Source: Penicillus capitatus (Eukaryota; Chlorophyta). Taken from it: a stretch of DNA of 64,000 bases. The stretch is from contig OZ287704.1 of assembly GCA_965649825.1 (NCBI GenBank), forward strand, positions 744,001-808,000, written 5' to 3'. Made by a program: the position numbers and the translations under genes. The number at the start of each line of letters is the position of its first letter. The first letter of the stretch is position 1. The notes under the pieces were generated by a model. It saw only the letters and a list, made by a program, of their open reading frames with translations, did no database searches and was not told the origin of the DNA. This document shows, in pieces, positions 12,985 through 24,654 of the stretch.

Positions 12985-13626
12985 TCATCGAATTGTTGTC
13001 TTTTTACAAACTTGAAATCTTCTCTCCCACGGAATAATGTCACTCCTAAGGGCACACCACACAAATGCATGACGCCTCATTGGCATAGATACGTGACAGA
13101 ACGCACCGACAGAATCGAAGGAGTCTGTTGAGCACGGCAAAGGGCAATCGGGCTTCTTTATGGAAATCTGTACTTTCTGTACGAGTGGATAACCCTCTAG
13201 AATTCTATAGCACATCATCTCTGCCAGATGCTCAATCAAATTGACATCATAGTCTTTCATGATGTTTTCGAGGTCCCTTGCATTGCAAAAGCATCAAAGC
13301 GTAAGATCGAGTGCGTTAGAGGCAGGATACCTGAGAACCGAAGCGTAGTTGACAGTGTGTTTTAGGTTGTCCGTCAAACCCGCGTTCTGTAAATGGAGAA
13401 ATAGTGCGGTGTCGACGGTAAATTTCTGTCCGTATTGCTTCTCTTTCCGTCCACAGCCATGGAACCCATAGAGCTGAAGCGACCTTAAATCTATTCTGTC
13501 CAAAGGTTGGTCTGTTTGGCTTTTATGGGCAGCGTGCGACGTATCCGTACAGAAACTGTTGAAGAAAAGTGCCCGAATGAAACGCGCGTGACGAATTCTA
13601 AACAGTCGCGATAAATGTCGTCCCAT
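12985..13626 (-). CDS. folB: Dihydroneopterin aldolase (folate biosynthesis)
   Basis: This enzyme converts 7,8-dihydroneopterin to 6-hydroxymethyl-dihydropterin in folate synthesis. Exon 1 starts at ATG 13626 with a basic presequence (MGRHLSRLFRIRHARFIRAL), consistent with the mitochondrial location of plant folate enzymes. The FolB core begins DRIDLRSLQLYGFHGCGRKE and has the catalytic-glutamate region KEKQYGQKFTVD. Exon 1 ends NYASVL. An intron of about 50 nt follows, and exon 2 resumes RDLENIMKDYDVNLIEHLAE. The C-terminal strand VQKVQISIKKPDCPLP carries the usual lysine, and DSFDSVGAF matches the family end. A tail of about 30 residues beyond that is not conserved. Plant FolB is usually a stand-alone protein, as here. 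Confidence 0.9.
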
Positions 13627-13902
13627 GAAAGAGGTACCAAGCGCCGACGCTTGTCTGTTGTATTTTTTTCGAATCGGATTTCCATTGTTATGACCATCGG
13701 AGCCCAGTTATGCGTCGACAGATGTCACATCAATGTCACTTCATGCTGACGGGAACGATCGACCCACATCCGTGCGTACGTGCATGTATGTGGTGGCGAC
13801 GACGACGGCGACGACAGCGAAACCTACGTGAACTCAGATAGTTTATTTTGTCCCAAACGGATCATCCATAAACAGTGCCATTGTTTTGATACCACCCAGG
13901 CC

Positions 13903-15270
13903 ATGTCTTCTGTTCTGTCACGCCCCGGAGCCCATGCAGCAACGCGTGCCAAAATTCGTTCCACGCCATTCCTCATGCGCCATGTCTGGCATCGCTTGAC
14001 GCTAAGGCAGCCATGGCGACGCGTCGTGCAGTGCTGGGCAACGTGGCAGCAACGCCGTCGACATAACAGAATGCGCATGTCGAGGCGAATCCTGAATCCC
14101 ATCGTCGTCATCGCCGCTGCCGCGACGGAGCATTCCGTAGAATCCGACACATCACCCTCCGTGCTTTCGAACGGCCCATTACCCTCTTCCCTTGTCAAAA
14201 GAGAGCTGATCGGAAGCGGGACGTTTGGTGAGGTGTTTCGCGGCTACGACTGCGACAGCGATCGGGAAGTGGCGATCAAGGTCATCTCCAAAAAGAGACA
14301 GGGATCGGATCCTGCGTCGATGGCACTCATGAAACAACGCATTGAACACGAAGTCTCTATGTGGTGTGCATTACAGTCATTCCCCCACGCCGTCCGACTG
14401 AATAACTTCTACGAAGTCTGTGACGCCTATACCACATCCCACGCTTCGAACATAACGTTCTAGGATGAAACGCACGTCTATTTTGTGCAAGAGATCTGCA
14501 ATGGAGGGAGTCTTGAAGACTTGATGAAGGTAGGAGCATCGACACACACTGATGACCATGTATCTGTGCGATTGTAGATTCGCGGATGTCTATCCGAGGT
14601 GGAGGTAGCGCAGATCATGAAGACAGTGCTGTCGCTCGTCGCTTTCTGTCACGAACGTGATATCTGTTACTGTGATATCAAGCCAGCCAACTTCATTCTT
14701 CCGTCTTCTGTTCCTGGACTCGACGGAGAAGGAAATGTAACAGAGTATGTGAAAGTGATCGATTTTGGATCTTGTGAACACGTGCCTAAGAATGGACTCA
14801 GAGGAGAGAAGGGCACGCCTCTGTATATGGCACCCGAAGTGCAGAACTCGCGTTACGGTGTGGAATCGGACGTGTGGTCCACCGGTGTCCTTATGTACTA
14901 CCTCATTTCTGGAGAGATTCCTTTTATCGGAAAGCCGTCTAAAGACCTATCGCCCTCTGCCCTGTCTTTCTACATTCAGTTCGGCGAAGTGAGCTTCTGA
15001 TCACCGTTTCCAATCTCTTATGGGTGGTGGATGGTTTAGTTGAAATTTGATGCCCCAGTTTGGCAGCATGTTTCACAGGAAGCTCGGGATTTGATCTGCT
15101 GCATGCTTGAGCGCAATGTGAAGAAGCGCATTGATGCAAAAGATGCATTGGACCACGTGTGGATGCAACGATTGGCATCCCAAAATCGACCCAACAATGT
15201 ACCCAACAAAGCGCTCTCTGATATCTGTCCCATCGACCCATCCGTTCGCATCGTGGAACAGACATCTTGA
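13903..15270 (+). CDS. CDPK-like serine/threonine protein kinase with altered HRD motif
   Basis: Four exons: 13903 to about 14415, 14464-14529, 14578-14988 and 15040-15270. An N-terminal arginine-rich region of about 90 residues precedes the kinase fold and may be a targeting or docking segment. The glycine loop is GSGTFGEV, the VAIK lysine is in REVAIKVISKK, and the DFG is VIDFGSCEHV. The catalytic loop reads CYCDIKPANF, so the usual HRD is YCD, with His and Arg lost but the catalytic Asp and the Lys kept. The activation segment is RGEKGTPLYMAPEV. The closest group from memory is the CDPK/CaMK family, but no EF hands or autoinhibitory helix follow; the protein ends about 75 residues after the last intron. 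Start choice: the first ATG in frame after an upstream region without one. Confidence 0.85.
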
Positions 15271-16592
15271 CGGATGCATGCATTCCCAGGGAGTACGCTG
15301 TTTTCTGAAGTCCATCACCGCTGCTGCTGTACGCTATCGCTGAATAATCTGAGCTTTTGCTTATTATATGAGCTTCTTACCGGGTCTTTGCTCGTCATAG
15401 CCATTGGGGATAGGGCAGGCAATAAGTCCTACGCAACATTAAAGTGGTCCCAAGGGAATCTTTATGAATCTCGCTGCTGTGATGTGCCTAATTGGGTGCG
15501 GTTTTGTTATTCTTTTGGGAACCTATTGGTACCGCTTTGTCTCTCGCACATTATGAAATCCCCTATACTGGATGCTAATCCTCAATTGTTGGGCACACAC
15601 TCAGTATCTTTTGTTGTTGTTGTTGTTGATTGTTCTTAGTTTCCTCGACCGTCAACCAAATGCTGTGTCATTCTTAACGACATTATACAAACCAGTACTA
15701 CAAACAGAGGGGCACAGCGTGGCATTTTATAATTCAGCCAGAATGCTGGCCCTCCTTGTGATGTGACGGAATCGTCGCCTTTATCGCGCGCACAATTCCT
15801 GAACATCATCACAAATAGAGTGGATTCAATATCAAACCTCGACAACAGTTGAAAACTAACTAACTTTCAATCCATAAGTACAAGAACAGATTGTTGCCGC
15901 GGGATCATTCTTTTCTTCGGGAAATTGAAGAATGAGAGTAGAGAGAGATTTCTTAATGAAACGAGAATCCTCTTGTCGAAGGCAACAAAGAGATTGCTAC
16001 CCCGGCCGGTCGTCACTCTTAGTGCAGTTTTGCATGGACTGGAATTTGGACACGATTTGATGTTGATAAGGACTGTATTTTTCGGAGTTCCCTTCCCCTT
16101 GCTGTTTTCAGTTCCCATTTCCTGCTTTTTTCATGCCATCGTGGATATCCCAGTTGTTCTATTTGGGTGATCATTAGAGGGATGGACTGCTGGAGGCTAT
16201 TTTTAGGCGATTGACATGAAAAGTCAGTAGTGAGCTCGGAATGCTCATCAAGTCAGGAAATGCCCTTAACTCTTCACCTGTCCGATCCCATTTAAATTGA
16301 AAAGACCACGTTTAGCGCCAAACACAACGACCACATACAAATCCATCTGCTGCCAACTAGCCAGTCCACTTATCCAAACAGCAAAGTGTTCAAACGTTCA
16401 GGAGAATTTAAATTCTGAGTCCTCAGCCGACGCACAGCTCAGCTCAGCTCACGATCATGAAACAGCATCGTCATCAGACAAGGCAACGTCGCCTTCATTT
16501 CAATATACAACAGTAATTTCTTCCCAGAGAAGGCATTAAGAATGTGCTAGCGATGTTCTTCAAAGACTTTCTAATGTCATGCATGGCGAAAT
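15271..16592. other. Intergenic stretch without a recognised gene
   Basis: About 1.3 kb between two 3' ends. It contains a short (TTG)n run at 15608-15629. A frame at 16297-16539 is Ser/Thr/Gln-rich with no recognisable domain. I see no RNA gene or repeat of note. Confidence 0.6.
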
Positions 16593-17955
16593 CTAAGCCA
16601 TGGAGGTGCTAACGTTGCGATTCCACTTGAATTGCACACAGAGGGCAATGTGGTCCGATCCATAACTATCCATGGGCAGTCCTTGCTCGCCGATCTGCGA
16701 ATCCGACAGCATCGACCATCGGCTGACCAACTCCAAATCTCCTCGCGATGTAAACCTGCAACGAAGGACGCACGTTCAGAGAGACGGCCACTCGTGAAGG
16801 GGAAGGGATCTCTGACCAGACGTAGTCAATAATCCTCTTGGCCAAGCCACTGGGCCTCCACTTGTAGGTTGTGATCGGCGCCGTCTCCTCTTCCGTCTCG
16901 ACCTTGAAATCCCAGATGCTCAGGAATGGAAAGGTGTTGTTTCTTCGCATTAGATGACAGCTCTGAGAATGAGGCTCGTCGTTGAAGTCTCCGCAAACGA
17001 TGACGGGCACTTGGGCGCGATCTTCTTTCCTCAAAGACGACTGAAACCTGTTTAACTCCTCCAGCAGTTGAGAAACCTACATGCAGATCTCTCGTATCTC
17101 GCCGAGCCCTGGATGCGGCGTGAGGCACCTGCAGACTGCGCGTTTCTTGACTCTCCATGCCGTTCTTGGCTTTGAGATGTGTTGTCGCGAGAACGAATTC
17201 TTTGTTCTCTGTCTTGTCAAAGAGGGAGAGAATGATGAATCCTTGACTCATTGATGAACCGTCTGCATTGATGTAGCTCTTCCCTACCGCATTCTCACTC
17301 ACGCGTTCAAAAGTGCGAGAAACGACGCTTCACCCAAAGGGATGTCTTTCAACTCAAATTTGGACGTCCGGTAGAAAATGGCACAACCATCCGAGGGTGC
17401 CCCGTACTTAACGGCAGGACTCTTCTGCTTTGGGAGAAAGTATGAATCATATCCAGCCTCTTTCATGACAGGCAAAAAGAAATCATCTGCGTACACACCA
17501 AACATGTGATGGCATTCACAAGGCCGTCGCTTTCATGCATCAGACGCACCGTACTTGTTCACCTCCTGCAAGCAAACCAAATCCGCATCTGCCTCCTGAA
17601 TCTCTTTCAGTATCAAAGGCCAGCGTCTTTCCCACTCCAACAAAGATGAAGGGACCTGACAGCGACGTCTTTTCTCTCATAAAAGAGTGCGTGATGTCGA
17701 TACCTGAATGAAGTTTCCATTCTGCGCCAAGCCATCAGCCAGGACGTTCCATTGCAGCACTTTGATGCCAGGTGGAGGAGGTGCATGGAAAGCTGATAGA
17801 GACTTGGTATTGCTCTTGACGGCGACCCAAGAGCGTGGCAGCTTGTCCATTCGGCCTTTCTCCGACGGAATGATGCCTCGTCGTACGGACCACTTCCACC
17901 AGCTCAAGAAAAAAGCACTCGAGGGCAAGGGACGACCACACCACGGAACACGCAT
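16593..17955 (-). CDS. Nocturnin / CCR4-type endonuclease-exonuclease-phosphatase family protein
   Basis: The family contains CCR4 deadenylases and nocturnin, which removes the 2'-phosphate of NADP(H). The start is ATG 17955; a basic, Trp/Arg-rich lead precedes the fold. Conserved blocks in order are IKVLQWNVLADGLAQNG, DADLVCLQEVNKY (catalytic Glu), GYDSYFLPKQKSP, YGAPSDGCAIFYRTSKFEL, LATTHLKAKNG, VPVIVCGDFNDEP, RIIDYVW and MDSYGSDHIALCVQF (catalytic His). ATTHLKAK and PSDGCAIF fit nocturnin/angel-like proteins best. At least four introns are needed. The last is best read as a 44-nt intron with 5' GTGCGT, joining SLN to LVSRWSM. No leucine-rich repeats are present, so this is not canonical CCR4. 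The BELL gene starts 211 bp away, divergent. Confidence 0.87.
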
Positions 17956-18166
17956 CGACGACACATACGAAACCCGAAACGGGAGAGATACGGTCGAAAT
18001 ACGGTCGGTGGTCTGTTCAGTGGCGACCACCAAGATGACGACGGTTGACACACTCTATCACGTCACATCATCGCGGTATCTTGAATCTCGTTTCCAACAG
18101 CATCGCTCGCTGGCTCCCCACATTCACTTACGTGCTTGTTAGTTCGTGTGTGCGCGTTTGGACACC

Positions 18167-19465
18167 ATGATGCGTGAAGGAGTCCAATCGATCAAACGAC
18201 CTTCGGATCAGACACTCGAAGAAAAGCACCACGTTTCTCAGCCTCTCGGTAGCGCTGGTCAGGCGATCGTCAGGACCGAGGCAGACCAGACGGTGCCATC
18301 TCAAACGACCTCGCCTGTCCCTTCGCATCGAACACTTGACACTTCACCGTTTGGCGCCTGGCCGGCAACAAGTCCTCATCCTACACCCGCTCTCCATTCC
18401 TCCACTAACCTTGGACACGAATTCGGCGCGAATGCGACGTCAAGCATGTCGGAGGGCAACACATTTCTCCAGCGCATTGATGAATGGCGTCAGCTGGCCA
18501 CAACGATGCCCAAGTCACATCACTCGCTGTCTCCCTATGCTGCCATTCCTCACCGTTCTGTGGTTTCCAGTTGGTTAGACGCGCTCAAGGCAAGCGTCTT
18601 ACATCATTGCTTTGCCTCTGATCTCTCACTGCCCAACCGGATGGATGATGTGACGGATGCTGAGGTCACTGAGTTTGTTGCCTCACTCAATCCGCCGCCC
18701 TACTTGACGGGACACCAAAGGATGCTGTTCTCTGAGCTGCTGCAGAACATGGAGGCGTGGTGGAGTTCCAGTTTCGGCGTCATGCAGTCCATCCATGAAG
18801 ACAGTGTGCAGATTATGGGATTCGATGCCTTGCCCGTACCTCCCAGTCCACTGCCGATGCAGATCCAGCGGCGTCTCAAAATGATCTTCCGTTCCGTCAT
18901 GCAGCTCATGAGAATTCCACCCGCCCCTGCGAACATGTTAGGCGGGAATTCGGCGGCGGAGGATGTCTCTCACCCCTGTGCACCAGACGATGTCCGTTTC
19001 TGGAGAATGCTCGGCCAAGAGCACCGCAACAATCCAAAGATGGTGCTCAGGGAATGGCTCTTTCAGCATTTCGATCGTCCCTATCCCACAGATCAGGACA
19101 AGCACTTGCTGTCCAGCATCACGGGACTCTCAAGGACGCAAGTGTCGAACTGGTTCATCAACGCCCGTGTACGCATTTGGCAACCGCTGGTCATGGAGTT
19201 GGGCAAAGAATTGGGAGAACATGAAGATATGGGTGACTCTGCTGAGGAAGCATCGCCTTTGGGACTGAAGGTCGAGGTAGACCATCAGAGATTAGTAAGA
19301 GGGAGCGTTGTACAAGAGAGTGATCATCTCTCACCTGTCACATCGTACAGAGATCTCACATCTCAGCCGTTTTGCACTTTCGCCACTGCTCCTGCTGGCG
19401 TCGCTGCCGTCATACCACCTGAGTCGCCGGATCATGCCGGAAGCGCTCACTCAAAATTAGAGTGA
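18167..19465 (+). CDS. BELL-type TALE homeodomain transcription factor
   Basis: A single uninterrupted exon of 432 codons, unusual among these split genes. The TALE homeodomain spans about 19010-19200: [20 protein letters not shown], then the three-residue loop region, then [15 protein letters not shown]. The recognition helix NWFINARVR followed by W and L at the helix end is typical of BELL rather than KNOX. Upstream, [20 protein letters not shown] and a helical stretch to MQLM may be a weak BELL/POX domain. In green algae BELL and KNOX proteins from opposite gametes pair to start the zygote programme; a comparable role here is an inference. The first 130 residues are Ser/Thr/His-rich and disordered. 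Start: the first ATG of the frame (MMREGVQSI); a second ATG follows at once. Confidence 0.92.
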   Translation: MMREGVQSIKRPSDQTLEEKHHVSQPLGSAGQAIVRTEADQTVPSQTTSPVPSHRTLDTSPFGAWPATSPHPTPALHSSTNLGHEFGANATSSMSEGNTFLQRIDEWRQLATTMPKSHHSLSPYAAIPHRSVVSSWLDALKASVLHHCFASDLSLPNRMDDVTDAEVTEFVASLNPPPYLTGHQRMLFSELLQNMEAWWSSSFGVMQSIHEDSVQIMGFDALPVPPSPLPMQIQRRLKMIFRSVMQLMRIPPAPANMLGGNSAAEDVSHPCAPDDVRFWRMLGQEHRNNPKMVLREWLFQHFDRPYPTDQDKHLLSSITGLSRTQVSNWFINARVRIWQPLVMELGKELGEHEDMGDSAEEASPLGLKVEVDHQRLVRGSVVQESDHLSPVTSYRDLTSQPFCTFATAPAGVAAVIPPESPDHAGSAHSKLE

Positions 19466-19635
19466 GAAATGCCTCCATCGATTTTCGTTGTTTCCATGGA
19501 CCATCTGTTCTGTTCGATACATTCGTTGCGGAAACTTCGTGTCATTAGGGACAGATGGCGTGGTTGCTTTGTAAGGTAAAGCAGAATAAATGTTGTCTGC
19601 CTTACACCCGCCCACCTCACACTTCTCACACATTT

Positions 19636-20857
19636 CTATGCAGAAACGTTTGGCCCTCCCATTAAACTACCCAGCAGATTTGCGAGCATATTGTTCGATC
19701 GAGGCGGGAAGAATTTCTCAGACACTTTTGTCAGGAGATGACTCAGATGTTTATCCCGATCGAGCGCCCGCGTATACTTTGTCCGAAGCATATCGACCAA
19801 ACCTTGAGAAGGTATCTGCAGTGCCTATAGGAGCGACAGACCAACGTCGCATCCTTCTTCCGAAACGATCGAACCTCGATAAGAAAGGTGACGAAGTTGA
19901 TCAGAGGACTGTGTGGTATCGATCTCTGTTCCTCGTACGCTTTCAGAAAAGCGGCAGCACAGGAGACCGACTCGCTGTTCGAGTACAGCAGAATCTGCAG
20001 AACGGCTCGACATACGAAGAGATCTTCCTCTGAAGCTTCAGCCTCTTCCAAACATGCTGACAACGCTGTCAGTCCATACCCCTCTCCGTGACTATGATAG
20101 GGATAGGGATCGGCACTCGCCTTGGATCAATTTCTCCCATCCTTGACCGCGTGCATAGAAGATGGTGATGCGACCCAACGACGACCATCCTTTCCAATCG
20201 AAAATGTAATCTCCGGCAGACACATTCATCTCACGGTACCATGCGTCGTTTGCGTGTGATCTGGAGGATCACTCATGGTCACACTTTTTCCTTCCGTTTC
20301 TTTTTCTTACTTTTTCATAAATCGGATGCCGTTCTCCAAGAAACGTATCCCTTCTTCGACCTCTGCCCGATCTTGATTCAGCTCTGGATACAGCGCCGAT
20401 CTGGGCAACAGCTCCACGATTCGACGCAGGGCGGCCATTCTTGTCTCAGTCAATTCCACGAATCCTTCCTCATACGACTGTCCAATAAGTGCATCACCGT
20501 TGCTGTCACATCCATTGCATTCTATCTACCTGGATTAACAGATTTCCCAGTTCAATCCCTCCATTAACCTGTCGATTCTCCAGCAGCGAACACGTTCCTT
20601 CCTATGCATCTCCCGATCGGATGCCTTGTGTGAGGTAGACAGAGATCAGGGGACTGACTTCTAAGACAGTGTGGCTTTCTCCATGAAGGTCTTTTGCTTT
20701 GTATCGGTGGTAGACGGTTTTATAACTTTGCTGGGCTTCATAATAAGCCCCGTTCTCGATTTGACCACGAATGCGGTGTAGCACCTGCCATAACCGTCAC
20801 CGCGACTGCTCACTGTGATCCCGAACGCACCCGTTCAATTCCAGCGCCTGTCGCCAT
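19636..20857 (-). CDS. GET4: GET4, Golgi-to-ER traffic / tail-anchored protein insertion factor
   Basis: GET4 is a cytosolic TPR-like helical adaptor in the pathway that hands tail-anchored proteins to the GET3 ATPase. Exon 1 is only 27 nt (20857-20831, MATGAGIER). A 46-nt intron follows, and exon 2 starts at 20784 with VLHRIRGQIENGAYYEAQQ, matching the first GET4 helix pair. Later blocks are MAALRRIVELLPRSALY, then ARGQGWEKLI, then EEDLFVCRAVLQILLYSN, and PLINFVTFLIE. The last exon reads RTKYTRALDRDKHLSHLL and ends NMLANLLGSLMGG, the conserved C-terminal motif. The introns include one with GGATGTGACAG at 20503-20513 and one with a short GATAGG repeat near 20095. Only 39 bp separate its start from that of MEX1. 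Confidence 0.88.
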
Positions 20858-20896
20858 TTGTTCAGATATGCTCTCTGCACAATCTGCTTGGTTAGG

Positions 20897-22741
20897 ATGC
20901 TTCGAAGGATACGGGGCGATGTCATGGACCGAATAGCGCTGCGTCGTTGTGACGTCGACGTGACGCGTCGTGCCCTTTGGACTAGCCTTCGTTCCTTCTC
21001 TCGCAGTGTTTCGTGCAACGCCTCTTCTCCTTTCCCGCGTTGTCGGATCATCTTTAACCATTCTCCCTCCACGTGCACGGCTCGTGCTGAAAGGTGTCTC
21101 GCCCAGGCTGCCGCCATACGGCTGTGCAGTAAAGCGTCTTGTGCGGCCCTCTCGAAGACGACACCGACACAGGGGAGAGATGACCGATACCTGTCTGCTC
21201 TCCGACACCTGTATCAAAAGCTGCAGCTGTTACGCGAAAGAACGCGCTTCGCGTCTGGAAGCGGCAAAGTGTCGTGTTCGACTGTTTCAGTCCAGTGTTG
21301 TGGTATCGATGAGTCGACAGAAGAGTGAAGCGCTGTCGAACAGGGAGAGCTATGTTTGTACAGAAGAGAACTGTGAGAAGACGCGCTACTCGAACAGCGA
21401 TGAGGATGTGGATGATGACGATCAGAAGGATTGGTGGTCGAAAACAACGAACGATCTCGTTCAGCTCTCGACATTCCCTTTCCTCTTCCTCTCGCTACCG
21501 CAATTGCGAACGAATGCTATTCACTTGAGAAACGGAAATCTGCTTGCCCTCTCTGTCCTGTCATGGAAGGTGCCTCTGTTCAAGCAAATGTCGAGGGAAG
21601 ACATGTATGTGTGAACTAGGGTTTCTTGACGGCACTTGCTGCAAATTCCATTCTGATGAGCTATTTCTTCAAGAAACGAGAATTTGGAGCGGCGCTCGTC
21701 CAAACAATTGGCGTTATCAGCAATTTTATCTTACTTGTGCAAGTCGGCCTAACCGTCTTCCATCGACAGCCGCCCTCTTGACTCGGCGATGGCGTGGATG
21801 TGTAGATCTACATGGCTAGTCTGTTGGATGGTGCCACACTGACAGGCGTCTTCATCTTCATTCTCATCAGCGCCTTTGTCAACGGCACGGTCGCACTCGG
21901 TAAGCAATGCCGTGATTGATGTGACAGGCGTCAGTGCGTGATTGAACAGGGACATCTCGCAAATGGAGTTTGATGCGTGCTCCATGGGTCATCCGTTTGT
22001 GGGAAACATGTCTCTCTGTGCTTGGCCTGAGTCTCTTTGTCCATGCTCTGTGGTCTACCTTGTTTCCAAAAACGAATCTGACACCCGCTTACATTACAGC
22101 TGCCTTCAGTCTGACCATCGATGTTCTGGTAAGGCGGCCCTCTTGGCGATTGGGCCATGTAGCTGCGCTGTGTCTGTAGCATTGGATGGATGCATTAAGT
22201 CCAGCAATTAAGAAAACCTGGAATGGGATTTCTGCATGGACAGCGACCCTTCTTTTCGCATTTCAGCCCATCGGTCAACTTGTCTGCAACTTTGCAAATC
22301 CCTCCAGTCTTGCTGGACTCTCTCTGAATTTCAGCCTCCTGGCTATGGCTGGTAACGGACTCATGGTTCCACGTGCCCTCCACACAAGAGACAAAATCTG
22401 GTTGACAGGTATGTGAGCATCTCGCCAAACATCTTTCCTTGATGTGACAGGATGCGTGACAGGAACGTTGTGGGGATCATCTATGATGGGATGGGCCCAA
22501 TTGCTTTGTCTGTATGTGGCTGGACTCCAAACGGGGTACGTACGCACGGCCTCTGTTGCTCACACATTTATAATGTCCATCTGTTCGTCCCTGTAGGTCA
22601 TGTTATCTGAGTGCCACGCTTTTTTATTTGATCTCCATTGGTGTAGCGCTTTATTTCTTCTTTGTTTTCTCAATGGAAGCCAAAGCGAGTAATCTTAGTC
22701 ATCCGTTAGAGGCACTGTTCCACACGTATTTCTTACACTGA
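20897..22741 (+). CDS. MEX1: MEX1-type chloroplast maltose exporter
   Basis: MEX1 exports maltose made by starch breakdown across the inner plastid envelope. The start is ATG 20897. A first region of about 115 residues rich in Arg, Ser and Thr fits a plastid transit peptide, and a 52-nt intron near 21270-21320 follows. The mature part has DWWSKTTNDLVQLSTFPFLF and SLPQLRTNAIHLRNGN. Then come SYFFKKREFGAALVQTIGV and SNFILLVQ. The most conserved part is GISAWTATLLFAFQPIGQL, ANPSSLAGLSLNFSLLAMAG and NGLMVPRALHTRDKIWLTG, then LCLYVAGL. Seven or more exons were joined in frame. Two introns carry TGATGTGACAG (21917-21927, 22440-22450). In the first, using the motif's own AG would create a stop, so the acceptor must be the AG 23 nt further on. 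Confidence 0.92.
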
Positions 22742-23040
22742 TAGAATTCGATGTCGTCTATCATGATTCTGTGCAGTCCATTCGAACATTTAACCGTAGG
22801 AATGATCTACGTCCGCAAACAGAGTCTGTTCAACAAAAATCTCTGCTTGTTTGATAAGCATGAGGCGTCTAGTGATGACACATTGTAAATAAAGGTGCTA
22901 AAAGTGAATTACTTTACCACATACAATCAAGTCTCGCACGTGCTTAGAAAGCGCATGTCTTTCAATGATCAATTCTTTCTTGCGACAAAAGAAAAAAATC
23001 GTGCAGATATGGAATGCTGCCCTAGAAGACGTGAAACGGA

Positions 23041-24564
23041 TCAAGAGACTGCCGTTTGGAGACTGCTCTCGAAGAATTGCATGGCGGTGTCTTCCATCCA
23101 CGCTCGGCCAAACGGCCACAGTCCTGAACAAACAATTCCCCTTCCTTCTCTGTTAGGAAAGCCAACCTTGAAGAAAAGCAACATGACCGCCATGTGATGT
23201 GACAGCAAGTGCTGTATTATTGTTTTCAAGGCATTGCTTAATTGGCATGTTCCTAAAGGCAAGCTTATCCACCAAGAGAGCGCTTGCGTGGTTGGTATGT
23301 TACCCAATGAATGGGTCATCCTCTGATACGAGAATGAGAGACTTCGTTTGAATGTGCGGTATGTGAAACTGACTCGACCCACGACGGCAATACTCATCTA
23401 ACGAAGAAAATCCAAACAGCTGACAAACAGTAGCTTCTTCAAAATCCTTAATTGTCTTGCATTTCTTCACGACGTCTGCCAGAGCGCTCTCACTCTCTCC
23501 AAAATCATCTCTGTGCTCATTCGCATAGGAACGCAATCTGCAGCAATGCATCAGAAGACAGAGAGCAGCTGCGCAATCGAACACACCTATATGTGAGAAC
23601 GAGGTTAAAGAGCCAAGGAATGGTCCATGGCTTGCTGATCCTGTTCTGTGACGTAAACATGCAACACGGATTGCTCACCATGACCGCTCCATGCAGTCGA
23701 CTCCCTTCTCCTCTGTCACTCTCTCCCAGGTACTTACACAACATCAAGCTGCCAAGAGAATACGCCGCCGCAAACAATGGCGCCTGAGGATACTTCCTGA
23801 ACACACAAACCATCCAACCTCCGTGCCATCCCATACCACATTGAACCATTTGATCTCGTCGATGACGGTGTAGACATCGTCCGTCACCACGGGACTGTAT
23901 CCCTTAGGAGACGTCAAAGGCACGCCATTGCAGCCACGGTAGTTGAAAACGACGGATCTCCATTTGTGCTCGTATGCTGTGTAGCACATCCATCGACAGT
24001 ACCCTTCATGACTGCCACCTGGATGGGCACCCTTAGTGTTGCTTCGGTGTGGTGCTGAGTAAGACCTGTCAGTCCGTGCATGACCAGGACAATGGGAGTG
24101 CTCGGTGACCATCTGTCTTCCTCGTTGCTATCGGCAAACCAGTCCAATCCAACAGTACCACCATCTGACATCGTCACTAACTGACGCTCGTAGCAATCGC
24201 TTCCCATTCGACGCAGTACTGAAGATCAGTATTGGCATCTGCAAACGGACACTGGGAGAAATGCGACCTCCAGCCACGGTCATCAAATGCGAATTCAGGA
24301 GCCATGGCGATGGACGATAGGGCAGAAAGAGATTCGGCACACCTCTCTCCAGCATCTCCTTCAAGCGTCCGTCGGCGACATACAGTTTCGGCTTCTTACA
24401 GTAGTGCGTTAAGTAAGTGTACCTGATCGAGACATGACAACAGCTGAAGGCAGTCAAGGGAGGTAGATAGGGAAGGGATACCAGCCATAGGCAGCGGACG
24501 AAAAACCGACCAGTCCTGCAGCGACGACTGCGACATCTCTCTTTCGACGAAAGAGAACATCCAT
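23041..24564 (-). CDS. Alpha/beta hydrolase of the EMB8 / ABHD1-3 family
   Basis: The start is ATG 24564: MDVLFRRKRDVAVVAAGLVG then FSSAAYGW, a short membrane anchor as in ABHD1/3. An intron follows, then YLTHYCKKPKLYVADGRLKE and YRPSPWLLNSHLMT, the family's N-terminal signature. The lid and core blocks are PIVLVMHGLTG, VVFNYRGCNGVPLTSPKGY, and AAYSLGSLMLCKYLGE, where the nucleophile is the Ser of YSLGS. SLILVSEDDPFIG carries the acid residue and ALAVTSHGGHVAFLQG the catalytic His. The last exon ends GLWPFGRAWMEDTAMQFFES. All three catalytic residues are present, so the enzyme should be active. Family members act on lipids such as phospholipids or monoacylglycerols; the substrate here is unknown. 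The gene is divergent from the methyltransferase, 90 bp between starts. Confidence 0.9.
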
Positions 24565-24654
24565 CACGCAGAGTCGAATATCCGATCGACACACAGTACG
24601 AATACCGATTGCCGTGAAGGCTCGCGTTGATGTGACGTTTCCGACTTGGATACC

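Noticed and set aside
18650-18665. TGATGTGAC motif in the BELL gene, and similar ones at 23193, 39397 and 19338
   Set aside because: These lie inside open coding exons (for example encoding Val-Thr-Ser on the antisense strand) without splice signals in the right place. Chance occurrences.
20970-21614. Alternative MEX1 start at 20970 without an intron
   Set aside because: The frame opens with GTG after an in-frame stop. The model with ATG 20897 and a 52-nt intron gives a proper ATG and phase-matched joins.
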